64,000 nucleotides of DNA from NCBI RefSeq assembly GCF_964355755.1, contig NC_092679.1:1736001-1800000 (forward strand), given 5' to 3'. The stretch's first letter is position 1. Each line of letters begins with the position of its first letter. The notes under the pieces were generated by a model. The model was not told the origin of the DNA. It did not search any database and was given only the letters and a program-made list of their open reading frames with translations. The DNA is from Antedon mediterranea (lineage: Eukaryota; Echinodermata; Crinoidea; Comatulida; Antedonidae). Made by a program: the position numbers and the translations under genes. Positions 33,278 to 45,740 of the stretch are shown here, in pieces.

Positions 33278-34851
33278 CTAAAAAAAAGATAAACAAGAAA
33301 AATAATCAATTTGATCTTTTAACCAGACCTTATGAACACAACAACAACACAAAGTGTACAACAACAGTACACACTTTGGGAAAAGGCAATTATTTCTTTA
33401 ACAAAGAACTTCCTATATGGTCGTTCTTTTATGCACACAACAATATCAAGTGGCTTATATTGTTTGAATATTAATTTTCTTTCTTTACAAAGCACACACT
33501 ATCTGGTCAAGGCTAGTGAACAACTTGAATACTATTATCTTACGACGGAACATGTTATATATCTTGCGGGTAGGAAAATAAACTGTAAAAACAATGGCTA
33601 TACAGTGTGTGTACAATAACAGCTCGGTGTATTGTTTAAAAAACAGTATTATTTCAAAAGGAAAGAATCTCTCTGAATATTTGAACCTACGTCACACTAT
33701 TCTCCGTATGTTGATATTACATATATGGGCATGAATGAACTTCTTAAAAGAGGGTAGCAACAGGGAGTTGTGCTTAGCAACAATAATATTTATAAAATAA
33801 TACACCTGAAAATTCTAGAAATTAAGGATATTTTATATAACAATTGAGAAAGGCCTAATAAATTTTACTTAATTAAAGTGATAAAATTAAATATATTGGC
33901 TTATTTTTCCGTTTATGCCAATTACTTTATCATGGATTGTGTTTAATAATAATATAATTATTTGTGTGTTTTTCGTAAAATGGAGCAACTTTATTATATA
34001 AACAATATTTGTGTTAGTCTGTGTTAGAACATTGGGGTAAATAATGTTTTACCTCTATGGTTAGAAGAGCATCACAATTCTTACAGTAATATCACAATAT
34101 GCCATGTTTCATATCTTTCAAGGCCATATAAAATGTCAATACAGTACAGTATAGCATGGCATGCCTGCAGATTTGACGTGGGAGGGACAACGTACAAGGT
34201 CAGCGTATGAGAAAACAAAACAGGAACACGTTAGGTAATACCGTAAACGTGCTTCTGTTTGTGAATCAAAATTACGTTCAAATGCAATTTAAGATTACAG
34301 ATAACCATATTATAGGTACAGTAGTTAAACGAACTTGAATCTTGAGCAATTTGATTGATAAATTGAGCATTGATGCCGATGAAGGTATGGAGGTTACCTC
34401 CATTATGAAGGTATTTCGCTTAGGATTGAAAAGTGTGGCACAATATTTATTATTAAAGCGGTGTGTCTTTCTGCGTTTCTCACAAGAATACCGGTACTAT
34501 ATACGTTTATATTTACTTTTGCTTAAAAATGACTAGGCCTTATATTTATATGTGTTGTGTTGGCAGGTAAATCAAATCTAAGCACGGGCGCAGGTTACGT
34601 TAATATGTGAAATTCTCGACGCTATTTTAAAAAACGTTTTAATGTGATTCATGTGCTTTAAAAAGAACTCACTTTTAACCTAATTCACGTGGAAATACTT
34701 ATTTGTCTATTAGACATGCATGTTCTGCATGCAAAAATAAACTTTGACAGCGATTCTATTTCCGGACCTGGGTCGCGTGACACCAAACCCGCTGAGACCG
34801 CTCTTAGCAGGTATAATGTTTACTTTCCGACGGAACAATAGTCGATATTAA

Positions 34852-34861
34852 GTGACGTCAC
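34852..34861. promoter_or_regulatory. Palindromic cAMP response element
   Basis: gtgacgtcac, a perfect CRE palindrome, about 1.6 kb upstream of the FOS basic exon. Vertebrate FOS promoters carry a CRE, so this is a candidate FOS control site. It lies in a locally G+C-richer stretch (34745-34990). Confidence 0.4.
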
Positions 34862-35020
34862 TGTCACTGAACAAAGTTTACACGCTGTAAACCAATGAAT
34901 ACATTCTACGTCAAAATGAAAATCACAATATAATGTATTTGTATAGATCTCTTATTGAGGATAAACCCACGTGATCAAATGACGCGCTCGGGTGAATATA
35001 AAGCGGAATATCGTAAATAC

Positions 35021-35050
<30 letters not shown>
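35021..35050. repeat. (TAA)n microsatellite
   Basis: About ten uninterrupted taa units (ctataataataataa...). No sign of coding use. Confidence 0.9.
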
Positions 35051-35051
<1 letters not shown>

Positions 35052-36300
35052 TGACGTTGTTAGGCATAATAATGCATTGTTTAAACCAGGGAGTGGTCAA
35101 TTAATTTATCTAATTACAACTATTTGACATATGATATAAAATGTTATATTAATAATTGGGAAATAATTTAGATGTCATGGTTATTTTTATTATCAATAAT
35201 GTGACAATAATTTGCCGTTTTATTGTCATGGCGATGGTGGCGTTTAACAAATAACTATAAAATAAGTTTTATTTATTTATTAATACCATCATTAGGTATA
35301 TAAAATACCATTTAGGTAGGCCTAACAATTGGAGGAATGTTGGGGTGTTTTTTTTTCAATTAAAAAAAAATCTTTCATAATGATTATGTGCTCAGCAGAG
35401 AAGACTTAGATTTTAAATAACCAAAAACATTGCAAACAAAATTGTCAACTTTAGACCTTTATCAACATATTTATGTTAAGATGTAGGACTACTACCGGTA
35501 AAATTAAATAAAATATGGTAATTTTCCTTTTTGATCTTTAGTACACCAATCATCAATGCCATATTTTGAACAACAATTTTTAATTATACATCCATATATG
35601 AAAAATGAACGATATCATTATTAAAATATACATTGCACAAATCGGGAAAGGCTATCACGTGATCATAATAAGACAAGGAAATAAACACATACTATGATTT
35701 ATATTTGTTTATACTGTACATAACTTGCTGCAACCCGTATTAGGTTGATGAGACCAGCATTGGGTGGTACGTATTCTTCTCTTTGATTTTATTAGAATAC
35801 AAATTCGCTTTTCATTACAGTTCCGCTTTGAGTTTGGTAAGGTACAAAGCGGACACATTAAAATGTTACGAACAAAAGTGCAGTTAAATTGTATCCAGAG
35901 AGTACATAACTCCCTGGTATATCTAGGTCTGTAGCTCATATAGCTATATATGAAAAATAGCCGCCCGGCTGAAAATATACTGATACCTAGGAGTCACAGA
36001 TAGCCATTGTTTTAATTTATTAGTCGACGTAATATTGTAATATTCACCAAAATTGTAGTCCGGTAGTTTTTACGAAATAAACCGTGTTTGCGATAGCAGT
36101 ATTCCTGAGCGAGGTCGTACAGTATTATTTCACCGTTTTACTTCCGTGTATCCTACCCTGGATGCGGTTAGATAGAAATACTGTATTGGTGACCAACAAC
36201 AATAAGTAGGCCTAACTATTTTTCTTACTTTCTTCCAAATAACAAACAATCATGTGTATTGCCTCCTGCCGGCACTCTTTATGAGACAGCAAATTAGCAC

Positions 36301-36352
36301 CGCCCCCCCCCCCCACCCCCCACCCCCCACCCCCCACCCCCCATCCCCCATG
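36301..36352. repeat. C-rich tract with G-quadruplex potential on the minus strand
   Basis: A run of 13 C followed by repeated accccccc/accccc units and catccccca. The minus strand therefore has at least six G-runs of five or more, separated by single T or A, which meets the usual G-quadruplex pattern. It lies about 480 bp from the candidate promoter at 36826. Confidence 0.85.
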
Positions 36353-36825
36353 TGTTCCGGTTTGTCCAAATAAACGATTAGCAGAACATTTATTTGCTTC
36401 TTACTCTAAACTATAAATCATTTGCACTGTACTGTATAACGTCGAGACAAAGAAATGCACATTTCAAATGATTACCACGCTCCATTAAACCCACCACCTC
36501 TTCACACGCTATATATATACCGTGTCAATGGTAACTTCCTTCCGTCCCCCTCTCGGAATAAAAATACAGTATGTACATGACCAAATCAATTTCTAGACTA
36601 TAGAGATACTCAACTGTACGTAAAGAAACGATTGAAGTGTAACTAAATTCTATGTCCTAACGTTAATTATAGTCCACCGCGCATGTTCAACATTTATAAT
36701 AAATGTTGTGTGTATGAGAGTAGGCTTTGTACACTACTGTGTATCTTTGGTATAATAGAAATCAAGCGCTAACTATACACGCTAGTTTTTAGCAATTAAG
36801 TATCTACTAAACATACTAAACTTAC

Positions 36826-37001
36826 CTGTTGGTTCTGTCCCCTTCTCGTCAGTAACAGAATTATTGAAATGTGTAAATTTACTATAATATATGAAATGTG
36901 TTTTATATTTGCGAAACGCCCACAAATAAAGAGCACTCGGCAGCCCCTCCCGGAGAACAAAACAAAAGATACGCATCAATGATTTCAATCTGTATGAGTC
37001 A
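36826..37001 (-). promoter_or_regulatory. Candidate minus-strand promoter and first exon
   Basis: On the minus strand, in order: AP-1 consensus TGACTCA (37001-36995), TATAAA (36907-36902), and a donor AACAG|gtaagt ending at 36826. Spacing fits a TATA promoter with a first exon of about 50 nt. It could be the FOS first exon, since FOS is the next gene on this strand and AP-1 autoregulation is common. No direct support. Confidence 0.35.
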
Positions 37002-38109
37002 TTCTGAGTAGGCAGTTAGGGAATCCCTATAATCAATAGAGCGAATCAATATTTTGTTCGCGCCGCGGCAACTGTGTTGTTTTGATGATGTAATAGCAAC
37101 AATAATACACTATCACATATTTAAGGAAACGTTTTCGAACAGTTAATGAATTCATTGTCATAAAATATATATTTGTCAACATTGTATGACTCAAACTTAG
37201 CTAAAATAAATTACCGAAAATGGTAAAAAATTAAATCCTACCGTTTTTTCGTCATTTACAAAATAACGCTCTGCTACCGACCGCGCCTTCTCTACTGGAC
37301 TGCATGATTTGCGATTTTTACTTTACGGTAGGCTACCTAAAAATAAAATATCTTTTCGATCCTGGACATATACTCACTGCACATTCCGAAAACAACATTA
37401 GGCCTATTCAAAAATCATGTTTTCAGAACCAAAGTAAAATTTGGATATGAATAAAACTAAATTTCCGATAGGTTCTCTCTTTCTTTGATGCGATGTGACC
37501 TCCATGCTGGGTACGTATGCTCGAATGGAATGTTAAGCGTAGGCAAGCCCGAGGTATGAGGGAACCCTTATGTGAAAAGGTGACTCATTACGTTTACCAT
37601 CAAGTGTATGTAGGTGTATTCCGTTCCATAGGATTAATAAACATAGACACAACACACGTATAAATAGCGACCATTTTCCTGGGCAACCCACACACGTGAC
37701 AAAAATGTTTATTTTAAATTTACTGTAGATACAAAAAAAACAAAACAAAACAATTGCGTTTATTACCATATCAACTAGTCGGTAACTTGGAAGATGCCTG
37801 CTGCATATTTGAATATATAAATATGACCATATTTTACTTTGATCATACCGATTACTAAATTAGCACGTGTGATAATACGAAAATGATGAGTAAAAGCAGA
37901 CCTTTACCTTTAATAAAGCTTTGTACCCCACTTAACGTAAGCCCAACGCTAGTAATTTGACCAATCACTAACGATGGGTTATTTAAACTTTCGCCTGCCA
38001 TTGGTCAACTGGCCATATACCGTGGTCTTGTGGAATTTCTCGCTAGAGGACATTGCACTTTGTGTGACTAACGATGACGAGTACAATTTCATTAAGAAAT
38101 TTAAAAAAA

Positions 38110-38470
38110 AAACACGAATAACTAAATCCGGTTCAACGATCTACGTCGTCAATGTTTACATTATAATTGGTTCTTGGAGCTGTGTTCATTAATATGTAAT
38201 TTACTGTGTACAATGCGCACGGCAATGTAGACATGAGTTTGCGCGTGGATACGTACGACGTCATATCGAAGCGCGCGAACTTGCAAAATCCGGTTCAACG
38301 ATCTACCTTGTCAATGTTTACAATGTTTATAATTTGTCATTGACGCTTAAATGTTCATTAACATGTACGGTAGTTTACTATGCACACAATGCTCATGGCA
38401 ATCTACCAATTTGAGTACCGGTATGCGCGCGACTGATATGACGTCATCTCGACGCGCGCGAACTTAAATT
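38110..38470. repeat. Direct duplication of about 165 bp, two copies
   Basis: aaatccggttcaacgatcta begins both copies (38125 and 38288). Each continues with gtcaatgtttaca, a cattaa.atgta segment, a gcacggcaat/gctcatggcaat segment, and ends atgacgtcat.tcga.gcgcgcgaactt. Each copy ends with a CRE-like gacgtcat. Confidence 0.75.
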
Positions 38471-39002
38471 AAAAAATATAAAATGTGTAATATAATTGTA
38501 ATGTAATATAATTTTTGTATTTAAGACAGGACCACGATGCAAAACCGGTTTCTTTTATCTGATTGTGTAATCCTGTATAAAGATAAATAAATATAATAAT
38601 TTTAATAAATACCTACATTATTAACAAACAAAAAATATGCTCGTAACCCTACCTGGTAATCCACTTGCACTTAAAGTGTTTACGATGTGATTTGTTTATA
38701 TTGACTCCACTTATATTGAATAGCCTATCACAAATTCGGCTGTCAGCATTGAGCGGATGGTGCATTTTCAAAAATAGAATATGAGGGTTGATATTTGTCT
38801 CGTGACTTGTTTTAATTGGTTGTTTTGAATTTAGTATTTTTAGTGTAGTTATCATCATCAACATGTGGTTTCTACGTAACTTCTTGTTTATTGTGATCCG
38901 TGGAGTTTACAAGAAACTTATGGGAATTGGCTAATGATTCGGAAAATTGTATGCGCACTATTGCCTGGTATCGTACCCTCGATCCATGTTCATGAATAAT
39001 TC

Positions 39003-39161
39003 TAAAGCTCTGTCTACTATTAAAATAGTTTGACAAAATAGTGTGATGTCACTCCCCAAGTATAGGAGTGACATGCCCAAATATAGTAGTGCTATGACAT
39101 CATCATGTCCATATAGGGGCAAATCACATTTTTTTTGTCACAAAAGTTTGACAGGGCTTAA
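39003..39161. mobile_element. Inverted-repeat element, family 1, copy 4
   Basis: Begins taaagctctgtctac and ends gtttgacagggctta. A diverged copy with the internal block aggagtgacatgcccaaata. Confidence 0.82.
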
Positions 39162-39315
39162 AAGAATTTCTGTTTAGAAACAATACATAATCAACTTAAT
39201 CAATCAATTTACATGAAAGTCCTAATACTTTCTAAATTTATTTACTATCGTCTTTTTTGGAAATGGTTATAAGTTTATCCACCACGCGCACCAAAAAATA
39301 AATAAATAATAAATA

Positions 39316-39690
39316 AATAACCTTTCCTTATTTTTCACACATTTGGCGCTAAATAACAAAAATATAACCATTCACACATGACTATGATGATCGTTTGAAT
39401 TGAATTGTTAAGGTATAGTGTGAACACGGACAAAAACAACCTTTCCCTTTTTTCACACATGGGGGTTGAAAATAAAAATATAACCTTTTACACACAAAAA
39501 CAAAAACTAATTCTTATATGACTGTGAATTGAATTGTTAAGGAATGTGAACACGGACAAAAAAACAACCTTTGCCTATTTTCACACACAAACAAAAACTA
39601 AGCAACAAACAAACACTAAAACAACAAACAAAAATTAATTCACATGTGACTGTGATGATCGTTTTAATTGTTAAGGAATGTGGACACGGA
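39316..39690. repeat. Imperfect tandem repeat of about 130 bp, three copies
   Basis: cctttccctt.ttttcacaca, aaaaatataaccttt.acacac, tgtgatgatcgtttgaattg and ttaaggaatgtgaacacgga recur in this order around 39330, 39440 and 39570, with deletions in some copies. Confidence 0.7.
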
Positions 39691-39949
39691 CTTGGTCATA
39701 AACATTATAATAAATGACATTACGTTTTTAGTGACCGAACCCGGATGTAGATGACCGTTCGTTCACTCACCAACAGGACGTATTATTGCCAAGGTTGTTT
39801 TTTTTTTTTCGATATTACCAGCACATTTTTAATCAATTAAACCGACTATTTAAAAGTATGAAACGGTCTATTCCTCGATCGACAATATCTGAGGATCAGT
39901 TAATATAGGGGAACACGTATACTATACGAAAATAAACAAACATCATTAT

Positions 39950-40031
39950 TGAGCACCTTTAAGTCACTACTCAAAACTCACATTTCCTGATGTTTCTTTG
40001 CAGCGCCATGACTGACGCTATATAAATCGAA

Positions 40032-40063
<32 letters not shown>

Positions 40064-40065
40064 CG
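39950..40065. mobile_element. 3' end of a LINE-like element with a (GATT)n tail
   Basis: cagcgccatgactgacgcta then tataaatcgaacgattgatt and seven gatt units. A gcgctatataaat end with a tetranucleotide tail is typical of CR1/L2-type non-LTR retrotransposons in invertebrates. Only the end is present. Confidence 0.5.
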
Positions 40066-42296
40066 GGCCGAAGATGATCGATTTTTAAGAAATAAACATA
40101 TAGAAGTTTTACGGGCGATTTAAAAGCGATTTTAATTGGTTCAGTTTGTTATTTCTGGGCCCAATGACCCTGGGCCTGATCGTCCGTGGTTCAGATCGGC
40201 TAAGTAGTATAAACATAGGGTTCAGTTTAATATTTACTATATAATAGATGATTTGAATTTAGTAGGAAAATCATCATAAAAATACATACAAAGTGATAAC
40301 ATAAATTACTGACATTACAATTATTATTATTAAATATATCTATAAAAGATTTTCCAGGATAGCCCCAAAAGCTTATTAGCTTATTTCCATGGGATCCTTT
40401 TATAATTTAAAATAAAAAATATAAACGAGAAAGTATAACCACACAATAATATAAATACAAAAACAATAATATAATAAAATAAATATAGATGTTGATGAAA
40501 TAAAACGTATCAAAGGGGATAGAATTGTATGAATGAATTTGGTGGGATGAATCGGCAACTCCTAAGAGTCCAAGGACGCGTGGGGATTGAACACAAATTA
40601 CGTCACTGATAATAATCAAACAAATTAAGTACTTTTAATTGATGGTATGAGAATAGGTTGGATTATCGATTGCACGTTCAAATACCGGAAGAGGATATTG
40701 AAGAATAAAACATTTATTTAGTAGCGTACTTAAATCATAATTGGTAGAATTACTTGCCGTAGGCTGGACATTTCTATACCCATTGATGTAGTAATGTAGC
40801 GTATTCATTTTCAGCATAATAAAACGGAAGGAGTAAATTACAAGACGGGCAAAATCGCACGTTCTTATTTTATCGAAAGTGAGATTGCATAAAGTGCAAG
40901 TGAATATATGGTATTCCGATAATTTCTATTTATGTGTTATATTTAATAATGCTTTAAGCATAACTTGCCGTAGGGAGAGGCACGTTGTGCTGTCGTATTA
41001 AAAGTAAGATAAAAATAGTAACTATTTTGAAAGATGTAATATATTTTAAAAATGTATTAATATTTCGTTTCAAGGTATTTCTTCTTTCAAATATAACGTT
41101 AACATTTGACAACAAAAAAGTATTGGAAAAAATGAATAAAAACTTCCGATATAAAAAAAGATATTTTTTAAATATTTTCAAGTGCTCTCACAATAAAGCG
41201 TTTACTTTGTAATGTTTTGTATTTTTTTTTAAATTTCTTTGAATAAATAAAATCAATAGATAATGCCGGAAGCACACAACCTATGTTCCTATCCTTTTTT
41301 TTACAGATACGTACAATTGTAAAACAGATTCTCATGGTTTATCAACATTTTTAGGGCCCATTTTAGAGTTTATAAAACATGAAACACATGGGATACCGTA
41401 TCACGGAATGTGCCTATAATAATAATAATGATGATCCAAATTTAAATACGATACATACCGAGAATCGGCTGATTTGATCTATGCGAAAATAAGTACATAG
41501 GCCTACAAACTTACCCTAAATCAAGGTGATGCGTGTGTAGTAAAGCAGATATGATGTATCGCCTTTAAAACTGTAAACCTACTTTCAACCAGTTAATGAT
41601 TTAAATGATCGACTTATTACTATTACTTCCAATAGTTCCTTTTGTAAGACAAAGGAATTGTTTTTTAAAGACATAAGGAAATCAATTATATCCTGCGTGT
41701 GTAATTGGCTTTGGATTCATATCCCATATAGCAAACCAACAAACAGTAGTGTACGGTAGAATATGATGTAGAAATTGGAATATTGTTTTTGGTTTTTGCA
41801 ATATCATGTAATTAATACAGTATTGTATAACACATTCAATGCGCTTCCTCTTCTCGTTCTTCGCAATATCATACCTTCCGTGGATCGGAAGGAATTACTA
41901 AGCAGCTTCAGGTGTATTACCAATATCTTTTTGTTGTTACTTTGGTAGTTTTTTTCTTTAGGTATAAAGGGCCGCTTTTATGCCATTTCTGCGTTTAAAA
42001 GTCTCTCTTTACAATCCGTTGTGGAAATGCTAACACTATTTTGTTTTATGCATAAAACAGCTCAATGAGCCTCATTAGTTTCTTTACCCTTTCATTGTGT
42101 TTGATAATCAGAAATCGGACGGTTATTAACGATATCCTTATATAGAAGTATCCGAGAAACGATGTCATTAAGACAGTTACGTGATATTAAAGCTAATTAA
42201 TTGTTATAAAAATAAAATGTTTCCATGGTTCATCTTTTTTACCCAAATCTTGGCATTGAACCCTTAGGCCTACTCTGAAGAATGTAGTATTTTTAC

Positions 42297-42443
42297 TAAA
42301 GCTCTGTCTACACTATCAAACTAGTTTGACCAAAAAGTGTGATGTGCCTAAATATGGTAGTTATATGTCCGAATATGGTAGTGATATGTCCGAATATGGT
42401 AGTGATAAGATGTCATCATGTCATTTGTCATATAAAGTTACTA
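42297..42443. mobile_element. Inverted-repeat element, family 1, copy 5 (right end lost)
   Basis: A good left end (taaagctctgtctacacta) and tandem gtccgaatatggtagtgata units are followed by tgtcatataaagttactaga, after which the right terminal repeat is missing. Confidence 0.8.
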
Positions 42444-42889
42444 GACATCTAAAGTGGCAACGCCGGGCTGAACCTAATCACGAACGAAGAAAAACATCGA
42501 CCCCCATAATCAGCAAAGAGAGGCTATGCCTATAGCAAATTATTAATTCTCAGCTGTTTACTATAAACGGATACTTATCCATAATTGATCACAGAACAAA
42601 ACATCAATTTTGTGGTCAAATATTTACTCTCAGAAATGATGTACATACCGGTAAGGCTTAACCGATTCATTTAGATATACACTTTCTTGTTGATATGAAG
42701 TTTGCGGTACACCATAGGCCTATATTAGTTCTGAAAAAAAAAACCTGTTTCAAACAATATGCTTTGATCTTCCCCAGGAGTGAGAATGTACACGTGACTT
42801 TCTATTATCTAATTTATTTTTTCCTTTTTTCTTCCTGTTGGAAACGTTGATAAAAAAGCATGGGGGATGTACGTTACGCGTAACTTGCC

Positions 42890-43395
42890 CTTATATGGTC
42901 AACGCCCGTTTTCGTTCTAAGCCTTAAATGGTCACACAAAGAACATAGGCCTAAATATGGTAAATTTACCGTACCCTTCCTCCGTTTATGAATATACTGT
43001 ATATGGTATTAGAGAGTCCTTATATGGTCATAAAAAGAACATAGCCCTATATATAGGGTAAAATTACCGTACCCTTCCGTTTATGAATATACTGTATATT
43101 TTATTAGAGAGTCCTTATATGGTCATAAAAAGAACATAGGCCTATATATAGGGTAAAATTACCGTACCCTTCCGTTTATGAATATACTGTATATGTTATT
43201 AGAGAGTCCTTATATGGTCATAAAAAGAACATAGGCCTATATATAGGGTAAAATTACCGTACCCTTTCCGTTTATGAATATACTGTATATGGTATTAGAG
43301 AGTCCTTAAATGGTCACACAATGAACATAGGCCTTATAGGGTACAATTACCGTACCCTTCCGTTTATGAATATACTGTATATGGTATTGGATAAG
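42890..43395. repeat. 95-bp minisatellite, five copies
   Basis: atgaatatactgtatat recurs at 42988, 43083, 43178, 43273 and 43367 (steps of 94-95 bp), with ccttatatggtcataaaaag, aacataggcctatatatagg and taccgtacccttccgttt in each unit. Confidence 0.92.
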
Positions 43396-44501
43396 AGTTT
43401 AGATATTCCAGATAATATTCAAGTATTGCTTAATGATCAGTTAATAATAGGGGATCTACAAGTCAGTCAGATTAACTCATTTCATCTGATTAAGAGATCG
43501 GGGACAATTATTTGTACAGGACTGGAGTGGTAATGGCTTTTTCGGCAACTGACGGACTCAATTTGATCGGTTATGCGAAGTTGTCAACAATAAATTGAAA
43601 GGATTAAATATTGTTTGTTTTTCTTGATATTTTTATATTGTTTTGATGTATAATAAAATTGAAATTATTGTTCTTAATAATAAGAACAGTGCAGTAACGA
43701 AAGAAACAATAATGATTCGAACATTAACGTTCACTCACACAGGATGGGTGCCAGTAGCCATAAATAAAAAATGTTTTTCATAACGATACTATGAGTATGA
43801 CTTTCCTTAGTTCTTATAGGGCAGAATCACTATCTGCTTGGTGTAACGGAGGCCAGGGGATTGTGATTTCGGAATGTCGTTTTTATATAGGCCTATATTA
43901 ATTAACTTCCATCGCCATGTTCAAAATCATGTTATACAACATTTTACGACATTGAGTTGCTACCGTCAGCTGCACAATCCTGTAGTTAAACAATGTCATG
44001 AAAGGCATTATCGATTATCAGCACAATCACTGTACAAACGAGTGTGTTTATATGTACCCGGGCAACCTCTATACGTCACAATAGCTTTAGTATCACGATT
44101 GTTTATTTTGTTCATTCTTCGACCGCCATGTTGTACGATATCGACTGAATGCTTGATCTATGTCGTCGACTAATTGGTGTTTGACAGTGGCTTGTCAATT
44201 TCTTGGCTTAATTAAGCCCTGATTAACGTAATGTAGTGTGGACAGTCGTGCCGTTGCTTGATATTAGAACTGTTATTTATATCGTGACAAAATAGTACAG
44301 AAGCGTTCAAGGAATTAAGATTTATTTGCAGTTTGTATTGTAACAAAATGGTAATGTTATTCTCGACGTCATCAAGATGCAACGCGTGTGACGCGCAGCG
44401 TTAAACGCATTGGTGTTTAGTTGTGACGTGTCTGCACTTTTTTTATAGCGAATTTGTTTACAGTACTTTATTTGTGTCAGTTTTGAAAGTTAAAAAGCTC
44501 C

Positions 44502-45665
44502 ATGGCGATCGCTTTCGGAGTAGCCGCTTTGTTCATCTTTCTTGTGGATTTTGTTGGCAACATTCTTGTATTCAACACATTTTTACGGACACCTAAACTC
44601 TCAACGTTGACGCTGAAATATTTAATTTTTAATATCATCTTTGCAAATATTTTAGCTGGTGTTGTTTGCATATTCCCGGATGCACTTTTTGCTCTGATAG
44701 GTTCGGCAGACACCTGGGCTTTGAATGAATCGATTTGTACGACCACCGCGTTTATTTACGCGTTTTCCTCATATCTCTGCTCGCACACTATAGTAACCAT
44801 TGCCATCGAGCGTTACGTGCGCATACGTCACCCTGTTCACTATGATAAGATATTTGGAAGGTGTGTGACTTTCGTGTGCATCTCTGGCCTGTGGTTCTAC
44901 TCTTTCGTTTTAGCCTTGCTACCCATAATCACATGGGGAGAGTATGGGTTCTCTGCCGCAGAGCATCGATGCAGTCCCACCGTAGAAGGGTGGCAGAAAC
45001 ACCCTAGCCATTTATCGTTCACAATTACTATGGGCATATGCTTTCCATTTGTGTTATCGTGTGCGTTATTTATTCTGAGCATCCTTCACGTGCGCAAGAT
45101 TCGACAAATGACGGAAGGTGAACGAGATGAGTCGTACGGCGACAAGTTACGACGCGCACAGAACAAAGTGAGGCGCGAAATACGCGATACGTCAAGTCTC
45201 ATTGAGAAGAAAAAGAAACGAACTAAAAAGAAAACCAAAAAGAAGAAGAAGAGTAAAAGCAAAGAAGAAGGTCATCATGATTTAGCCTCGAATGCTTCGG
45301 CATCCTCATCATCATCGTCATCCTCGTCATCGTCATCCTCGTCGTCCTCCGACAACGAAGAGGTGCCAACAGGTCATGAGAAATACAGACTAGCTCGTCG
45401 TGTTAGACGCCAGCAACGATACAGGCCACTCGAGACCATCTGGATGAGAACATTTCTGATCATAACTCTACTATTTATGCTTCTCTGTCTCCCCTATATT
45501 ATTGTGAAGTATAACATTATATACCAGAATGGGGATATTTCAGACAACATTCTCGCGGTTGCTGTCATCATAGCATTCACAATGCATACAATAAATCCTA
45601 TTGTTTATTTGACTAATAAGTACTACAGGAACGCTTTTACTAACACTTTAAAACGTAAAAAGTAA
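44502..45665 (+). CDS. Rhodopsin-class GPCR, orphan, with Lys/Ser-rich third intracellular loop
   Basis: A single exon of 387 residues; TGA lies in frame 18 nt upstream of the ATG, which sits in ctccATGG. Seven hydrophobic segments are visible: TM1 with VGNILVFN, TM2 near LKYLIFNIIFANILAG, TM3 ending AIERYVRIRHP (ERY in place of DRY), TM4, TM5, TM6 with LLCLPY, TM7 with NPIVY. Cysteines at SICTTT and HRCSPT can form the usual TM3-ECL2 disulfide. TM7 lacks the retinal lysine, so it is not an opsin. The third intracellular loop is long, with a lysine run (KKKKRTKKKTKKKKKSKSK) and then about 18 serines encoded by a tca/tcg microsatellite. The C-tail is short and basic. No ligand class can be assigned. 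An AATAAA at 45735 is a likely poly(A) signal. Confidence 0.88.
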   Translation: MAIAFGVAALFIFLVDFVGNILVFNTFLRTPKLSTLTLKYLIFNIIFANILAGVVCIFPDALFALIGSADTWALNESICTTTAFIYAFSSYLCSHTIVTIAIERYVRIRHPVHYDKIFGRCVTFVCISGLWFYSFVLALLPIITWGEYGFSAAEHRCSPTVEGWQKHPSHLSFTITMGICFPFVLSCALFILSILHVRKIRQMTEGERDESYGDKLRRAQNKVRREIRDTSSLIEKKKKRTKKKTKKKKKSKSKEEGHHDLASNASASSSSSSSSSSSSSSSSDNEEVPTGHEKYRLARRVRRQQRYRPLETIWMRTFLIITLLFMLLCLPYIIVKYNIIYQNGDISDNILAVAVIIAFTMHTINPIVYLTNKYYRNAFTNTLKRKK

Positions 45666-45734
45666 TGTAAAACAGTTCATTTTTAAAATATTGATTATGA
45701 ACATTCTCAACGCATGGTGGCGCTTGTCACAGAT

Positions 45735-45740
45735 AATAAA
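45735..45740 (+). terminator. Poly(A) signal of the GPCR gene
   Basis: AATAAA 70 nt after the stop codon; a second aaataaat follows near 45824. Confidence 0.5.

Larger units (their letters stand above)
33278..44501. other. 11-kb stretch without a confirmed coding exon
   Basis: Holds FOS upstream sequence (CRE at 34852, candidate promoter at 36826-37001), a (taa)n microsatellite at 35021-35050, a C-rich tract at 36301-36352, a direct duplication at 38110-38470, a dispersed repeat end at 38524-38583, family 1 copies 4 and 5, imperfect repeats at 39316-39690, a LINE-like 3' end at 39950-40065 and a 95-bp minisatellite at 42890-43395. The open frames here are short and AT-rich. The missing FOS exon(s) should be in this region. 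Confidence 0.5.

Noticed and set aside
36782-36988. Minus-strand 68-codon frame as the FOS N-terminus
   Set aside because: Its donor is in phase 1 while the FOS basic exon needs phase 0, and the residues do not resemble FOS; retained only as a candidate noncoding first exon.
43321-43533. 70-codon plus-strand frame ending in CTGLEW
   Set aside because: It begins inside the 95-bp minisatellite; the downstream part matches nothing known.
44477-44746. Minus-strand 89-codon frame over the GPCR start
   Set aside because: Antisense shadow of a strong seven-transmembrane reading frame.
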